Notes: generated by a model from the letters alone, not told the origin. DNA of 64,000 nt from Sideroxydans lithotrophicus (GCA_020723185.1 DYJI01000006.1:1-64000); one strand, 5' to 3'. Shown: positions 1 to 10,877, counted from the stretch's first letter. Translations and numbers: made by a program.

Positions 1-54
1 CAGGATCAGGATCAGGATCAGGATCAGGATCAGGATCAGGATCAGGATCAGGAT
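1..54 (+). repeat. Hexanucleotide tandem repeat, nine copies of CAGGAT
   Basis: Nine exact head-to-tail copies of CAGGAT open the window and may continue to its left. In the reading frame of the gene that contains them they encode alternating Gln-Asp. The array sits where phage replication initiators have a flexible linker between an N-terminal DNA-binding part and a C-terminal helicase-loader-binding part. A perfect hexamer array can change copy number by slippage without shifting the frame. Confidence 0.95.
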
Positions 55-396
55 CGACAGAAGAATCGTCCGATAGCTTCGTTAATTGCTCAGCTAGGTG
101 TTGATCCAATTGTTGCTAAAGACTGGATCCAACTTCGAGATACCAAAAAAGCAGCCATTACCGAAACAGCTTTGGAAGGCATGCAGCGTGAGGCTACCAA
201 GGCAGGAATATCTCTGACAGACGCGATGCGTGTTTGCTGTGAAAAGGGTTGGGCACATTTTGATTCATCTTGGAATTGGAACACCGGAGGTGGTGCCTTA
301 CCAACAAAGTCAATTCAGTTAGCGATCCACAATAAGCATGTCGAAGATGAGTTTCTGAGAGAGACTACAATTGCTATTGGATGTGGGGGTGATTAA
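1..396 (+). CDS. Phage replication initiation protein (O-like), C-terminal part; start lies outside the window
   Basis: The frame is open from base 1, so the gene is cut by the window edge; internal ATG or TTG codons near 172-181 are not likely starts. The visible part is a Gln-Asp repeat, a basic stretch, then a C-terminal domain with the pattern GWxxF-x3-W (GWAHFDSSW) that I associate with the end of lambdoid O-type and similar phage initiators. Its TAA overlaps the ATG of the next gene, as in initiator-loader pairs of phages. Codon use and A+T content differ from the GC-rich genes after 1.7 kb, consistent with a prophage. The family assignment rests on the C-terminal pattern and the neighbour. 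Confidence 0.6.
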   Translation, partial: QDQDQDQDQDQDQDQDQDRQKNRPIASLIAQLGVDPIVAKDWIQLRDTKKAAITETALEGMQREATKAGISLTDAMRVCCEKGWAHFDSSWNWNTGGGALPTKSIQLAIHNKHVEDEFLRETTIAIGCGGD

Positions 397-1070
397 TGCG
401 AGATTCTGATAAATCGTCCTTCCTGAAAATGTTGCAAGCAACTCTTGCGTTGCGAGATAAGGCCGCAACGACCGAAACGGTGAACCTATGGTGGAATTTG
501 TTGTGTGAATATGATTTCAATGATGTCGAACAGGCATTTATCATTTTCCTGAAAAGCAAAGAAGGGCGATTCTCTCCTCAGCCCTCAAACATAATTGAAA
601 ATATTGAAGCCATGCGGCCTGATGGGCGACCTGGAGCCGACGAGGCATGGGCCATGATTCCCATGAACGAATTCACCAGCGCAGTTATGACCCAAGAAAT
701 GGCTGAGGCGCTGCATATTGCTCAGCCCCTCTTAGATTCTGGGGACAAAATCGCCGCTCGCATGTCATTCCGAGAAGCATACCTCCGAATAGTCGAGGCA
801 AATAAGCGTGCAGGCATTAAGCCATCTTGGTTTCCATCCATCGGTCAAGACAAAGAAGGCCGTGATGCTGTGCTAGGCGAGGCCGTGCGCCTTGGCCGAA
901 TAGGTACCGAACAAGCAATCGGTTTGCTTCCGCCAGAAAAGATTACACCGATGCTGCAAAGCGCTGAAAACAATATTTTGGCTCTGGAATACAAGACGCT
1001 GCCATACAGCGAAATGATGGAGCGAATTCAAGCCATGAAAGCAGCAATAGCTCGCAAGCAGGCATCATAA
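396..1070 (+). CDS. Phage replicative helicase loader-like protein
   Basis: This 224-residue cytoplasmic protein starts at an ATG overlapping the previous stop (TAATG), so the two are probably translationally coupled. The N-terminal 80 residues (SSFLKMLQATLAL, then NLWWNLLCEYDFNDVEQAF) resemble the helical N-terminal domain of phage helicase loader/inhibitor proteins (G39P/P type), which deliver host replicative helicase to the phage origin. The rest is helical, charged and not diagnostic. It is the last gene of the prophage remnant before the tRNA. It could also be a general phage replication protein of unknown type. Confidence 0.55.
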   Translation: MRDSDKSSFLKMLQATLALRDKAATTETVNLWWNLLCEYDFNDVEQAFIIFLKSKEGRFSPQPSNIIENIEAMRPDGRPGADEAWAMIPMNEFTSAVMTQEMAEALHIAQPLLDSGDKIAARMSFREAYLRIVEANKRAGIKPSWFPSIGQDKEGRDAVLGEAVRLGRIGTEQAIGLLPPEKITPMLQSAENNILALEYKTLPYSEMMERIQAMKAAIARKQAS

Positions 1071-1356
1071 AAACCGCTTCAACAATTCGGTATGGGGACA
1101 GAATCCCTCAAATCTCCCAGCTTCACAAATCAAATCCTTTCGGAGTAGTCCTGAATAGTGAAACTAAACCAACTTTGCGCAGCAAAGTGATTTCATATCC
1201 AATGAATTAGTTTTGTCCTAAAAGATGTACCTCTGGATTAGCTTAGGAGTAGCTAGTTGTGAACTTTGAATCTAATTGATCTAACTCGTTGCATCAATTT
1301 TGAGTATGCCGGATTAAAACCAATTGCTTACTTATTGCTTACTTTAATTAAAAACA
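1071..1356. other. A+T-rich non-coding stretch between prophage genes and tRNA-Lys
   Basis: No convincing reading frame is present on either strand. The only clear structure is a 7-bp inverted repeat with a 3-base loop at 1172-1188 (ACTTTGC/GCAAAGT), without a T-run. The composition matches the prophage side rather than the chromosome. If the phage integrated at the tRNA, this stretch would carry one attachment-site arm, but I see no obvious second copy of the tRNA 3' end here. Confidence 0.6.
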
Positions 1357-1386
1357 AAAAGGACTTACATCCCTGCAAGTCCTTTT
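1357..1386 (-). terminator. Rho-independent terminator of tRNA-Lys
   Basis: A perfect 10-bp stem (AAAAGGACTT / AAGTCCTTTT) encloses a 10-base loop. On the minus strand it is followed by a T-rich run, giving a classic intrinsic terminator directly downstream of the minus-strand tRNA gene. Confidence 0.85.
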
Positions 1387-1391
1387 CTTAT

Positions 1392-1467
1392 TGGTGGGTC
1401 GTGCGGGGATCGAACCTGCGACAAACGGATTAAGAGTCCGCTGCTCTACCAGCTGAGCTAACGACCC
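1392..1467 (-). tRNA. tRNA-Lys (anticodon CTT)
   Basis: The reverse strand gives a complete 76-base cloverleaf. The acceptor stem is GGGTCGT pairing with ACGACCC, the D-loop contains AGCTCAGCTGGTAGAG, the anticodon loop is CTCTTAA (anticodon CTT), the T-arm contains GGTTCGATCC, and the 3' CCA is encoded. It decodes AAG. A strong promoter lies upstream and an intrinsic terminator downstream, so it is an independent unit. Its 3' end points toward the phage genes at 1-1070, the usual orientation when a prophage has used a tRNA as its integration site. Confidence 0.97.
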
Positions 1468-1480
1468 GGAAGAGTCGCGC

Positions 1481-1508
1481 ATTTTAGGGACGCGTCCGAA
1501 TTTGTCAA
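1481..1508 (-). promoter_or_regulatory. Sigma-70-type promoter of tRNA-Lys
   Basis: On the minus strand there is TTGACA (1508-1503), a 16-base spacer and TAAAAT (1486-1481), about 14 bases before the mature tRNA 5' end. A GC-rich stretch between the -10 and the start is typical of stringently controlled stable-RNA promoters. Confidence 0.75.
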
Positions 1509-1716
1509 GAATATTTCCGGGGACACTCTTTCGATAGCTTCAGTGAGTCGCTTGAATATAAACTTCAGCGGCGACGGAACTAATTCAGCGGATGACAACC
1601 TATAGCACGCCGATTATCCATGCAAAGTCAGCGGCTTGAACAGGGTCTTCCGACCACGCCCTTGTGCTTTCATATGGATCGAACCACAGCTGCATCACAC
1701 CGGAGAAGTTGAAACA

Positions 1717-2811
1717 ATGAAGAAGCTATCCATCGTCATCCTGTTCCTGTCCCAAGCAATCACTGGCGTTCATGCACAAGACATCACGCTGTCTGCGGAA
1801 CAGATCGACAAGCTGGGTATCGTGACTGCGCCACTGCCGGCTCAGACCAACGGCGACATCTCCGGCCTGCCTGCACAGGTAGTCATTCCGGGAGACCAGC
1901 TCTATACCATCAGCACCCCGCTGTCCGCGATGGTCGAACAAACGCTGCTCGGCGTGGGCGACCCCGTGAAGAAGGGACAGGTATTGGCAAGACTGCAAAG
2001 CCCCGCTTTCATCGAAGCCCAGCGCAGCCTGCTGCAGGCACACATGCAGGACCAGCTCACAGCCGAGAACCTGAAGCGCGATCAAGAGCTATGGAAGGAC
2101 GGCATCATCGCGGAGAGTCGTCTGCGTGCGACACGCAGCCAGCGCAACGAGGCTCACGCTATCCTGACCGAACGCAGACAGGCATTGAAGCTGTTCGGCA
2201 TGTCATCCCAAGCGATAGCGCAGCTGCTGGCCAGCAATGAATTGAGCAGCCAGCTTGCGATCACATCGCCCATCGACGGCGTCATCCTGGACAAGTCTGC
2301 CAGCTCGGGACAACGCCTGGATGCGGCAACGCCATTGTTCACGGTGGCCAGATTGAGTCCGCTGGGTCTGGAGATACAGGTACCATTGTCCAGCTCCGCG
2401 AACATCAAAGTCGGTGCGGCCATCAATGTCCCGGCCTATTCTGCACACGGTAAAGTCACCGCGATCGGCCGCAGCCTGAGCGGAGGCAGCCAGACCATCC
2501 TGGTTCGCGCCCTCATCAACAAAGGAACAGAAGGACTGCGCCCCGGGCAGTATGTGGAAGCGAGTATCGCCACCGCAGGCAGCGGGATGAAGCAGTGGAA
2601 CGTGCCGAACAGTGCATTGGCAAGATTGGGGGAGCAGGCGGTCGTGTTCGTGAGGACACCCACCGGTTTCCGCGCCCAGAAGGTATCGGTGAAACTTGAA
2701 GGTGCCCAGCGCAGCCTGATCGATGGTGAATTCAAAGGCGACGAGGCGATCGCCGTACAGGGCGTCTCGACGCTGAAATCCGGCGCATTGAACACCAGCG
2801 GAGCCGAATGA
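1717..2811 (+). CDS. RND efflux periplasmic adaptor subunit (HlyD/CusB-CzcB type)
   Basis: This is the membrane-fusion subunit that links an inner-membrane RND pump to an outer-membrane channel. I chose ATG 1717 because it begins a clean signal peptide (MKKLSIVILFLSQAITGVHA, cleaved before QD) and has GGAGAAG upstream; the open frame to 1636 lacks these. The protein of 364 residues shows the paired biotinyl-lipoyl hairpin halves (GVGDPVKKGQVLARL near residue 80 and SPIDGVILDKSASSGQRL near 185) flanking a coiled-coil hairpin. The C-terminal part is a beta-barrel and membrane-proximal domain. It lacks the metal-binding N-terminal extension of some CusB proteins. Its stop overlaps the pump start, the first of several couplings in this operon. 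Confidence 0.9.
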   Translation: MKKLSIVILFLSQAITGVHAQDITLSAEQIDKLGIVTAPLPAQTNGDISGLPAQVVIPGDQLYTISTPLSAMVEQTLLGVGDPVKKGQVLARLQSPAFIEAQRSLLQAHMQDQLTAENLKRDQELWKDGIIAESRLRATRSQRNEAHAILTERRQALKLFGMSSQAIAQLLASNELSSQLAITSPIDGVILDKSASSGQRLDAATPLFTVARLSPLGLEIQVPLSSSANIKVGAAINVPAYSAHGKVTAIGRSLSGGSQTILVRALINKGTEGLRPGQYVEASIATAGSGMKQWNVPNSALARLGEQAVVFVRTPTGFRAQKVSVKLEGAQRSLIDGEFKGDEAIAVQGVSTLKSGALNTSGAE

Positions 2812-5800
2812 TGCTGTCGAAACTGGTCGAATTCGCGCTGACCCAGCGCATGCTGGCTGCTGCCCTGACACTGTTATTGATCGGCACCGGCGTCACCGCT
2901 TTCCGCGAGCTGCCAATCGATGCTTTCCCCGACGTATCGACCACGCAGGTGAAGATCATCATGAAGGCCCCCGGCATGACGCCGGAGGAAGTCGAGGCGC
3001 GCATCGTCGCGCCGATCGAACTGGAGATGCTGGGCATCCCCGATCAGCGCGTGCTCCGCTCCATCTCAAAATACGCCATCGCCGACATCACCATCGACTT
3101 CAACGACGGCACCGACATCTACTGGGCGCGCCAGCAGGTCGCGGAGCGTCTGAACAACGCCATGCGTGACCTGCCGCCCGATGCATCCGGCGGACTGGCA
3201 CCGATCACCACCCCGCTCGGCGAGATGTTCATGTTCACTGTGGAAGGCGAAGGTGTCTCACTTGAGGAGCGCCGCACGCTGCTGGACTGGACCATCCGCC
3301 CCGCGCTGCGCACTTTGCCCGGCGTGGCCGACGTCAATTCGTTGGGCGGGCTGGCGCGCAGTTTCGAGGTCGTGCCCGACCATAATGCGCTGTCTGCACG
3401 TGGAATCTCCTTTGCCGAGTTGAAGTCGGCGATCGAAGCCAATAATCGCAACGACGGTGCCGGACGCATCAGCGACGGCGACGAGGCACTGCTGGTACGG
3501 GCCGAGGGCAGTATCCGCAGCCTGCAGGATGTGCGCGACATCGTCATCGTCGGCGATCATGGCAATCTGATCCGGGTCGGCGATGTGGCGCAGGTCCGCA
3601 TCGGCAGTTTGACCCGTTATGGCACCGTCACCAAGGATGGCAAAGGCGAAGCCGTGCAGGGGCTGGTACTCGGCCTGCGCGGCGCCAATGCGCAAAAGGT
3701 CGTGAACGGCGTACGCGCCAAGCTGGCCGAGATCGCCCCCACCCTGCCCGCAGGAGTGACGACAAAAGTGTTCTATGACCGTGGCAGTCTGGTCGAGCGC
3801 GCCGTCGGCACCGTCTCCAAAGCACTGGGTGAAGCCATCATCCTGGTGGTCATCCTGCTGGTATTGTTCCTCGGCAACCTGCGCGCCGCGCTGGTTGTCG
3901 CGCTCACCCTGCCGCTGGCGGTATTGTTCACCTTCATCCTGATGCGCGAGTTCGGCATGTCGGCCAACCTGATGTCGCTCGGTGGTCTGGCCATCGCCAT
4001 CGGCATGCTGGTCGACGCGGCGGTCGTGGTGGTGGAGAACATCATCAACCATCTCGCGCATCGCCGTGAGCACATCCCGCATCTGCATGTCATCTACCGT
4101 GCGGTGAAAGAAGTCATCACCCCCGTCGCGGCCGGGGTCGCCATCATCATCATCGTGTTCCTGCCGCTGATGACGCTGCAGGGGCTGGAAGGGAAATTAT
4201 TCATCCCGGTCGCGGTCACCATCGTGTTCGCGCTGTTCGGTTCGCTGCTGCTGTCACTGACCTTCGTTCCCATGCTGGCTTCTTTCCTGCTAAAGGAGGC
4301 AGGACACGAGGAACCCTGGCTGGTACGCAAAGCGATGGCGATCTATGTGCCGCTGCTGCGGCGCGCGCTGGACAAGGAACGCATCGTCATCATCAGTGCA
4401 GTCTCGCTGCTGCTGGTGACCGGTGGTGTCTACATGCTGCTGGGCAAGACCTTCATGCCGGAGATGGATGAGGGCGACATCATCATGCAGACCTCCAAAC
4501 TGCCGTCCATCAACATCGAACAGACGGCAGAGCTGGACAAACGCATCCAGGCCGCCATCCTGGAGCAGGTGCCAGAAGTACAGGGCATCGTATCGCGCGC
4601 CGGGGCAGACGAGCTGGGTCTGGACCCGATGGGGCTGAACGAGACCGACAATTTCCTCGTACTCAAACCACAACAGGAATGGCGCAGCAGCGACAAGAAC
4701 GCCATCATCGACGACATCCGGAAAGTGATGGACGACTTCCCGGGAATCGAATACGGATTCACGCAACCCATCGCCATGCGTGTGTCGGAGATGCTGACCG
4801 GTGCCCGCGGCGATGTCGCCATCAAGTTGTTCGGCACCGACCTTTCCGTGCTGAACGACCGCGCGGAGCGCATCGTCAAAGTGCTGGAAGGCATCGAGGG
4901 CAGCGAGGATGTATATACGGTGCAGAACAGCGGCGTGCAGTATTACCGCGTGATCATCAACCGCCTCGCGGCCGGACGTATGGGGCTGAACGTGGACGAC
5001 ATCGGCACGGCCTTGCGCAGCCAGATCGAGGGCCAGCAACTGGGAACGGTGATCGAGGACGGTCGCCGCACCCCGCTGATCATGCGCGGACAGCAAGAGA
5101 TCAGACTCTCGCCCGCCTTGTTCTCCGCCCTCAAGCTTCCGCTGCCCAACGGGCAAGCCGTCCCGCTCTCCGTCGTGGCCAAACTGGAAAGGGCCGATGG
5201 TCCGGTAAAAGTGGATCGCCAGGACGGGCAGCGCATGGTGGTCATCCAGAGCAATGTGCGCGGCCGCGATCTGGTGGGTTTCGTGGATGAAGCGAAAGCG
5301 GCCGTCGCGGCAAAGATCGACATACCGGCCGGCTATCGTCTGACCTGGGGCGGCCAGTTCGAGAACCAGCAACGCGCGGCCGCGCGACTCGCCGTGGTCA
5401 TCCCGGTCGCATTGGGCATGATCTTCATGCTGCTGTTCGCTACCTTCGGCTCGGTACGGCAAGCGGCACTTGTGTTGACCAACATCCCTTTCGCCTTGAT
5501 CGGCGGCGTGTTCGCGCTGTGGCTCAGCGGCGAGTATCTGTCCGTCCCCGCCTCGGTCGGTTTCATCGCGCTGCTCGGCATCGCAGTCCTGAACGGCGTG
5601 GTGATGGTGTCCTATTTCAACCAGCTGCACGATGAAGGACTGTCGCTGGCAGAGGTGGTGTTCGAGGGCGCCAAACGCCGCCTGCGTCCTGTTTTGATGA
5701 CGGCCAGCATCACGGCATTCGGCCTGCTGCCGGTATTGTTCGCCACCGGGCCCGGCTCGGAGATCCAGAAGCCCCTGGCCATCGTGGTCACCGGCGGCCT

Positions 5801-5885
5801 GATCAGCTCTACCCTGTTGACGCTGATCATGCTGCCCATCCTGTATCGCCGTTTCGGCCTGGAAAAACCCGAGGTGCAAGCATGA
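2808..5885 (+). CDS. Heavy-metal efflux RND pump (CusA/CzcA family)
   Basis: This is a proton-driven inner-membrane transporter of 1025 residues, the normal family length. It has the two-fold RND plan: TM1 at about 12-30, a large periplasmic loop, TM2-6, TM7, a second periplasmic loop and TM8-12. Family marks include FPDVSTTQVKI near residue 45, the TM4 segment AIGMLVDAAVVVVEN near residue 400 with the acidic proton-relay residue, and FMPEMDEGD near 550. The TM4 motif belongs to the metal-exporting (HME) branch rather than drug pumps. I cannot name the metal: the TM4 motif is neither a plain CzcA DFG type nor a clear CusA type. It overlaps both neighbours by 4 bases (ATGA). Confidence 0.92.
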   Translation: MMLSKLVEFALTQRMLAAALTLLLIGTGVTAFRELPIDAFPDVSTTQVKIIMKAPGMTPEEVEARIVAPIELEMLGIPDQRVLRSISKYAIADITIDFNDGTDIYWARQQVAERLNNAMRDLPPDASGGLAPITTPLGEMFMFTVEGEGVSLEERRTLLDWTIRPALRTLPGVADVNSLGGLARSFEVVPDHNALSARGISFAELKSAIEANNRNDGAGRISDGDEALLVRAEGSIRSLQDVRDIVIVGDHGNLIRVGDVAQVRIGSLTRYGTVTKDGKGEAVQGLVLGLRGANAQKVVNGVRAKLAEIAPTLPAGVTTKVFYDRGSLVERAVGTVSKALGEAIILVVILLVLFLGNLRAALVVALTLPLAVLFTFILMREFGMSANLMSLGGLAIAIGMLVDAAVVVVENIINHLAHRREHIPHLHVIYRAVKEVITPVAAGVAIIIIVFLPLMTLQGLEGKLFIPVAVTIVFALFGSLLLSLTFVPMLASFLLKEAGHEEPWLVRKAMAIYVPLLRRALDKERIVIISAVSLLLVTGGVYMLLGKTFMPEMDEGDIIMQTSKLPSINIEQTAELDKRIQAAILEQVPEVQGIVSRAGADELGLDPMGLNETDNFLVLKPQQEWRSSDKNAIIDDIRKVMDDFPGIEYGFTQPIAMRVSEMLTGARGDVAIKLFGTDLSVLNDRAERIVKVLEGIEGSEDVYTVQNSGVQYYRVIINRLAAGRMGLNVDDIGTALRSQIEGQQLGTVIEDGRRTPLIMRGQQEIRLSPALFSALKLPLPNGQAVPLSVVAKLERADGPVKVDRQDGQRMVVIQSNVRGRDLVGFVDEAKAAVAAKIDIPAGYRLTWGGQFENQQRAAARLAVVIPVALGMIFMLLFATFGSVRQAALVLTNIPFALIGGVFALWLSGEYLSVPASVGFIALLGIAVLNGVVMVSYFNQLHDEGLSLAEVVFEGAKRRLRPVLMTASITAFGLLPVLFATGPGSEIQKPLAIVVTGGLISSTLLTLIMLPILYRRFGLEKPEVQA

Positions 5886-6193
5886 AAGAGATGAATTGCT
5901 GTCTGACACTGGTCTGTCACAAATCCCAGGAAGAGCGACTGGTCGACCAACTGCTCTCCCACCCGGACTGGGTGCGCGGCTTCTCCATCAAGCATATCGA
6001 GGGCGGCAGCCAGAAGGAGAAACTGCCCAGCATGCTGGAACAGGTTCGAGGCCGTTCCCAGCGCGTCCAGTTCGATTCGGTGATGGATATCGAAGATGCG
6101 AAACTATTGATCGCCCATCTGAAACAGGTCGAACCCAATCACGAGATCGCCTACTGGCTGTTGCCGGTGCTGGAATTCGGGAGGCTGGCGTGA
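5882..6193 (+). CDS. DUF3240 family small protein in the metal-efflux operon
   Basis: A 103-residue soluble protein with no signal peptide or membrane segment, starting at an ATG that overlaps the pump stop. The N-terminus (CCLTLVCHKSQEERLVDQLL) and the compact alpha/beta pattern fit DUF3240, a family often found beside HME-type RND genes and reminiscent of small ferredoxin-like or PII-like folds. Cysteines 6, 7 and 12 are close together and could bind metal. A cytoplasmic regulator or metal sensor for the pump is a reasonable inference from position only. Confidence 0.7.
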   Translation: MKEMNCCLTLVCHKSQEERLVDQLLSHPDWVRGFSIKHIEGGSQKEKLPSMLEQVRGRSQRVQFDSVMDIEDAKLLIAHLKQVEPNHEIAYWLLPVLEFGRLA

Positions 6194-7449
6194 GATCCCC
6201 GGCTTATGTGCTGGCCACCGCATACCTCTGCATGGCCGTATCGCTCGCTCATGCGGAAGCCGATCTGCCACCCCATGCACTGGTGGACCGCGCATTGGGC
6301 GAACACATCCTGGTGCTCAATGCACAGGCCGGCATGCAGATCGAACAGAGCGAACAGCGCAAGCGCGACACGGGCGAATACGAGTTCACCCTGCACGGCG
6401 CTGCGTACCGGGACCGCCTGCTGGAAGGCAACGTCCAGAACGATTACCGCGACTGGGAGATCGCCATCGAACGTCCGCTACGTCTGCCCAACAAGATATG
6501 GATAGATAGCGACATCGGCGCGGCCGCTCTCGCGCGCGGACAGCACGCCCTGGGCGATGCTCGCCACGAAGCCGCGCGCCAGCTGCTGCGTCTGTGGTTC
6601 TCCTGGCAGCGTGAGCAGGCTCAGCTCATGCAATGGCAGGCGCAACTGGATATCCTGCAGCAACAGGCCGCGATCACCGAAAAACGTATCAAGGCCGGGG
6701 ATGCGCCGCGCATGGAGCTGAACCAGGTCGATGCAGCCGCAGCGATGGCCGAGGTCTCTATGCGGCAAGCGGAACTGCGTGCAGCACTGGCAGCCGATGA
6801 ACTGAAACGGCAATTCCCCGCCCTGCTCCTGCCGCAGACGCCCATCCTGGTTGAACCGCAAGCCATCAGCCGCCCCCTCTCGTACTGGCAGGACATCGTG
6901 CTGGCCGGGAACCACGAGATCGGTCTGGCTGAGGCTGAGGCCGATTTCCAGCGCGGGCTGGCCGAACGTGCCGTTGCCGACCGTCTGCCCGACCCGACGC
7001 TGGGGCTCAAATACACCTCGCTGCTGGATCGCAAGCAAAGCATCGCCGGCGTCTATGTCTCGATCCCGCTTGGCTACAGCGCCCGTTCGGCGAACGCCGA
7101 CAGCGCGCAGGCCCAGGCCCGTATCGCGGCAGACCGGGCACAGGCATTGAAACGCAAAGTGGAGGGTGACATCTATCATGCCCACACCCATGCGGTCAGT
7201 AGCTACGAGATCTGGCAGCAGGCCAGCACTGCCGCCATCGCCTTGCGCCTCAATGCCGATCTGGTCGCCCGGGCTTACGGGCTGGGTGAAAGCAGCCTGG
7301 ACGCGACGCTGATCTCCCGTCGCCAGGCGCTGGAAGCAGCACTGGCCGAGACACTGGCGCGGCTGGATGCCAATGAGTCCCGCTACCGGCTGTTGCTCGA
7401 TGCTCATCAACTATGGGACAGTGAAAGCGCAGGGCATACCCCGCACTGA
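6190..7449 (+). CDS. TolC-family outer-membrane factor of metal efflux system
   Basis: This is the outer-membrane channel of the tripartite pump, 419 residues. The GTG at 6190 overlaps the stop of the DUF3240 gene and begins a good signal peptide (MRSPAYVLATAYLCMAVSLAHA); the frame is open further upstream but there it only shadows DUF3240. The body has the two long helical repeats of CusC/CzcC-type factors (for example ITEKRIKAGDAPRMELNQ near residue 160 and a repeat near 360 with ARAYGLGESSLDATLI). No lipobox cysteine is evident. Having the channel last in the order adaptor-pump-DUF3240-channel is less common than C-B-A order. Confidence 0.85.
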   Translation: MRSPAYVLATAYLCMAVSLAHAEADLPPHALVDRALGEHILVLNAQAGMQIEQSEQRKRDTGEYEFTLHGAAYRDRLLEGNVQNDYRDWEIAIERPLRLPNKIWIDSDIGAAALARGQHALGDARHEAARQLLRLWFSWQREQAQLMQWQAQLDILQQQAAITEKRIKAGDAPRMELNQVDAAAAMAEVSMRQAELRAALAADELKRQFPALLLPQTPILVEPQAISRPLSYWQDIVLAGNHEIGLAEAEADFQRGLAERAVADRLPDPTLGLKYTSLLDRKQSIAGVYVSIPLGYSARSANADSAQAQARIAADRAQALKRKVEGDIYHAHTHAVSSYEIWQQASTAAIALRLNADLVARAYGLGESSLDATLISRRQALEAALAETLARLDANESRYRLLLDAHQLWDSESAGHTPH

Positions 7450-7533
7450 GTCACCCTGGCCGGTTCCTACAGCGTGTGCCGACTAAGGTAGAATCCTCCG
7501 CAGCCAATTTCCGCTGCTTCAGAAGATCCAACC

Positions 7534-8748
7534 ATGCGCAAACGGATACCTGTAAAGAACGTCAGAATCGGCATGTTCATCCATGAGCTTTGCGGTAGCT
7601 GGATGGACCATCCCTTCTGGCGCAAGTCATTCCTGCTCGAGACCGATGCAGACCTGAATACGCTCCGCACCTGCGGCATCCAGGAGGTCTGGATCGATCC
7701 GGCACGGGGCCTGGATGTCGAAGGTGATGTCGTCGCCGTATCGGATGAAGAAGCCGAGCGCGAGATCGCTGCCGAACTGGACCGTATCACCAAGGGAAAA
7801 CCGCAGACGGAAGCGCGCGTCTCGCTGCACGACGAACTGGCACGGGCACGCCAACTGCAGGCGAAGAGCAAGGCGGCGGTCACCTCCATGTTCCAGGAGG
7901 CACGCATGGGCAATGCCATCAAGGTCAGCGAGGCCGCGCCGCTGGTGGACGAGATCAGCAGATCCATCACACGCAACCCGGAAGCCTTCCTCAACCTGGC
8001 GCGACTGAAGACCAAAGACGACTACACCTACATGCACTCGGTCGCGGTCTGCGCCCTGATGATCGCACTGGGCAAACAACTCGGACTTGAAGGCGAAGAC
8101 CTGAAAGAAGCCGGACTGGCGGGCCTGCTGCACGACGTCGGCAAGATGATGGTCGATCAGGATGTGCTGAACAAACCCGGCAAGCTGACCGACGATGAGT
8201 TCGAGATGATCAAGGCGCATCCGCGCAAGGGCTGGGAGATATTGCAGGGCAGCAGCGACATCACCGCGAGCGCGCTGGATGTCTGCCTGCACCACCATGA
8301 ACGCATGGACGGCAAGGGCTATCCGGAAAAACTGGCCGGCGAACAGCTCTCCCTGTTCGCGAAGATGGGTGCCGTATGCGACGTGTACGACGCCCTAACC
8401 TCCAACCGCTGTTACAAGAACGGCTGGGAACCGGCGGAGACCATCCGCAAGATGGCAGAATGGCGCAACGGCCATTTCGACGAGCGCGTGTTCCAGGCCT
8501 TCGTCAAGACCATCGGCATCTATCCTTCCGGCACCCTAGTAAGGCTCAAGTCAGGAAGACTGGCTATAGTTGTCGAGCAGACAGAGAAAAGCTTGCTCAC
8601 ACCCATCGTCAAGGTCTTCTTTTCGACCAAGTCCAACGAACCGATCATGCCTGAAATGCTAGACTTGGGACGTTCGCAGGAAAGCATCGTCAGCGCGGAA
8701 GACCCGACAAAGTGGGGCTTTGATCTGAAGCAGATCACCGGAATTTAG
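7534..8748 (+). CDS. HD-GYP domain protein with N-terminal DUF3391, probable c-di-GMP phosphodiesterase
   Basis: A 404-residue cytoplasmic protein. Residues 1-130 match the DUF3391 module (RKRIPVKNVRIGMFIHEL). The HD-GYP domain follows, with H in YMHS, HDVGK near residue 200, the paired histidines HHERMDGKGYP near residue 253, and DVYDALTSNR near 290. The GYP motif is intact, which in characterised members goes with hydrolysis of cyclic di-GMP to pGpG or GMP. A TAGAAT -10-like hexamer sits at about 7491 upstream, but I see no convincing -35. No sensor domain other than DUF3391 is present. Confidence 0.88.
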   Translation: MRKRIPVKNVRIGMFIHELCGSWMDHPFWRKSFLLETDADLNTLRTCGIQEVWIDPARGLDVEGDVVAVSDEEAEREIAAELDRITKGKPQTEARVSLHDELARARQLQAKSKAAVTSMFQEARMGNAIKVSEAAPLVDEISRSITRNPEAFLNLARLKTKDDYTYMHSVAVCALMIALGKQLGLEGEDLKEAGLAGLLHDVGKMMVDQDVLNKPGKLTDDEFEMIKAHPRKGWEILQGSSDITASALDVCLHHHERMDGKGYPEKLAGEQLSLFAKMGAVCDVYDALTSNRCYKNGWEPAETIRKMAEWRNGHFDERVFQAFVKTIGIYPSGTLVRLKSGRLAIVVEQTEKSLLTPIVKVFFSTKSNEPIMPEMLDLGRSQESIVSAEDPTKWGFDLKQITGI

Positions 8749-8772
8749 CAATCAACATCAAGGGAGAAACCA

Positions 8773-10740
<1,968 letters not shown>

Positions 10741-10745
10741 TAACA

Positions 10746-10774
10746 AAGATGGCCGGCGCACTGCCGGCCATCTT
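10746..10774 (+). terminator. Terminator of acs
   Basis: A 12-bp perfect stem (AAGATGGCCGGC / GCCGGCCATCTT) with a 5-base loop lies right after the acs stop. The T-tract is weak, so efficiency is uncertain. Confidence 0.7.
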
Positions 10775-10877
10775 CCTCCCGTTCAGTCGGATGGAGTGTC
10801 GCGACCCTTACCGAATTGACGCACCCCCTACCCTCCGCTACCATCGGTGCACTTCAAAAACACATAGAAAGCCGCGC

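Noticed and set aside
1-54. CRISPR-like repeat array
   Set aside because: The unit is 6 bases with no spacers; it is a coding microsatellite.
1172-1188. Intrinsic terminator of the phage genes
   Set aside because: The 7-bp hairpin has no following T-run, so I record it only as an inverted repeat.
4290-5909. 539-codon open frame opposite the RND pump
   Set aside because: It lies wholly within the pump gene, with composition expected of an antisense frame.
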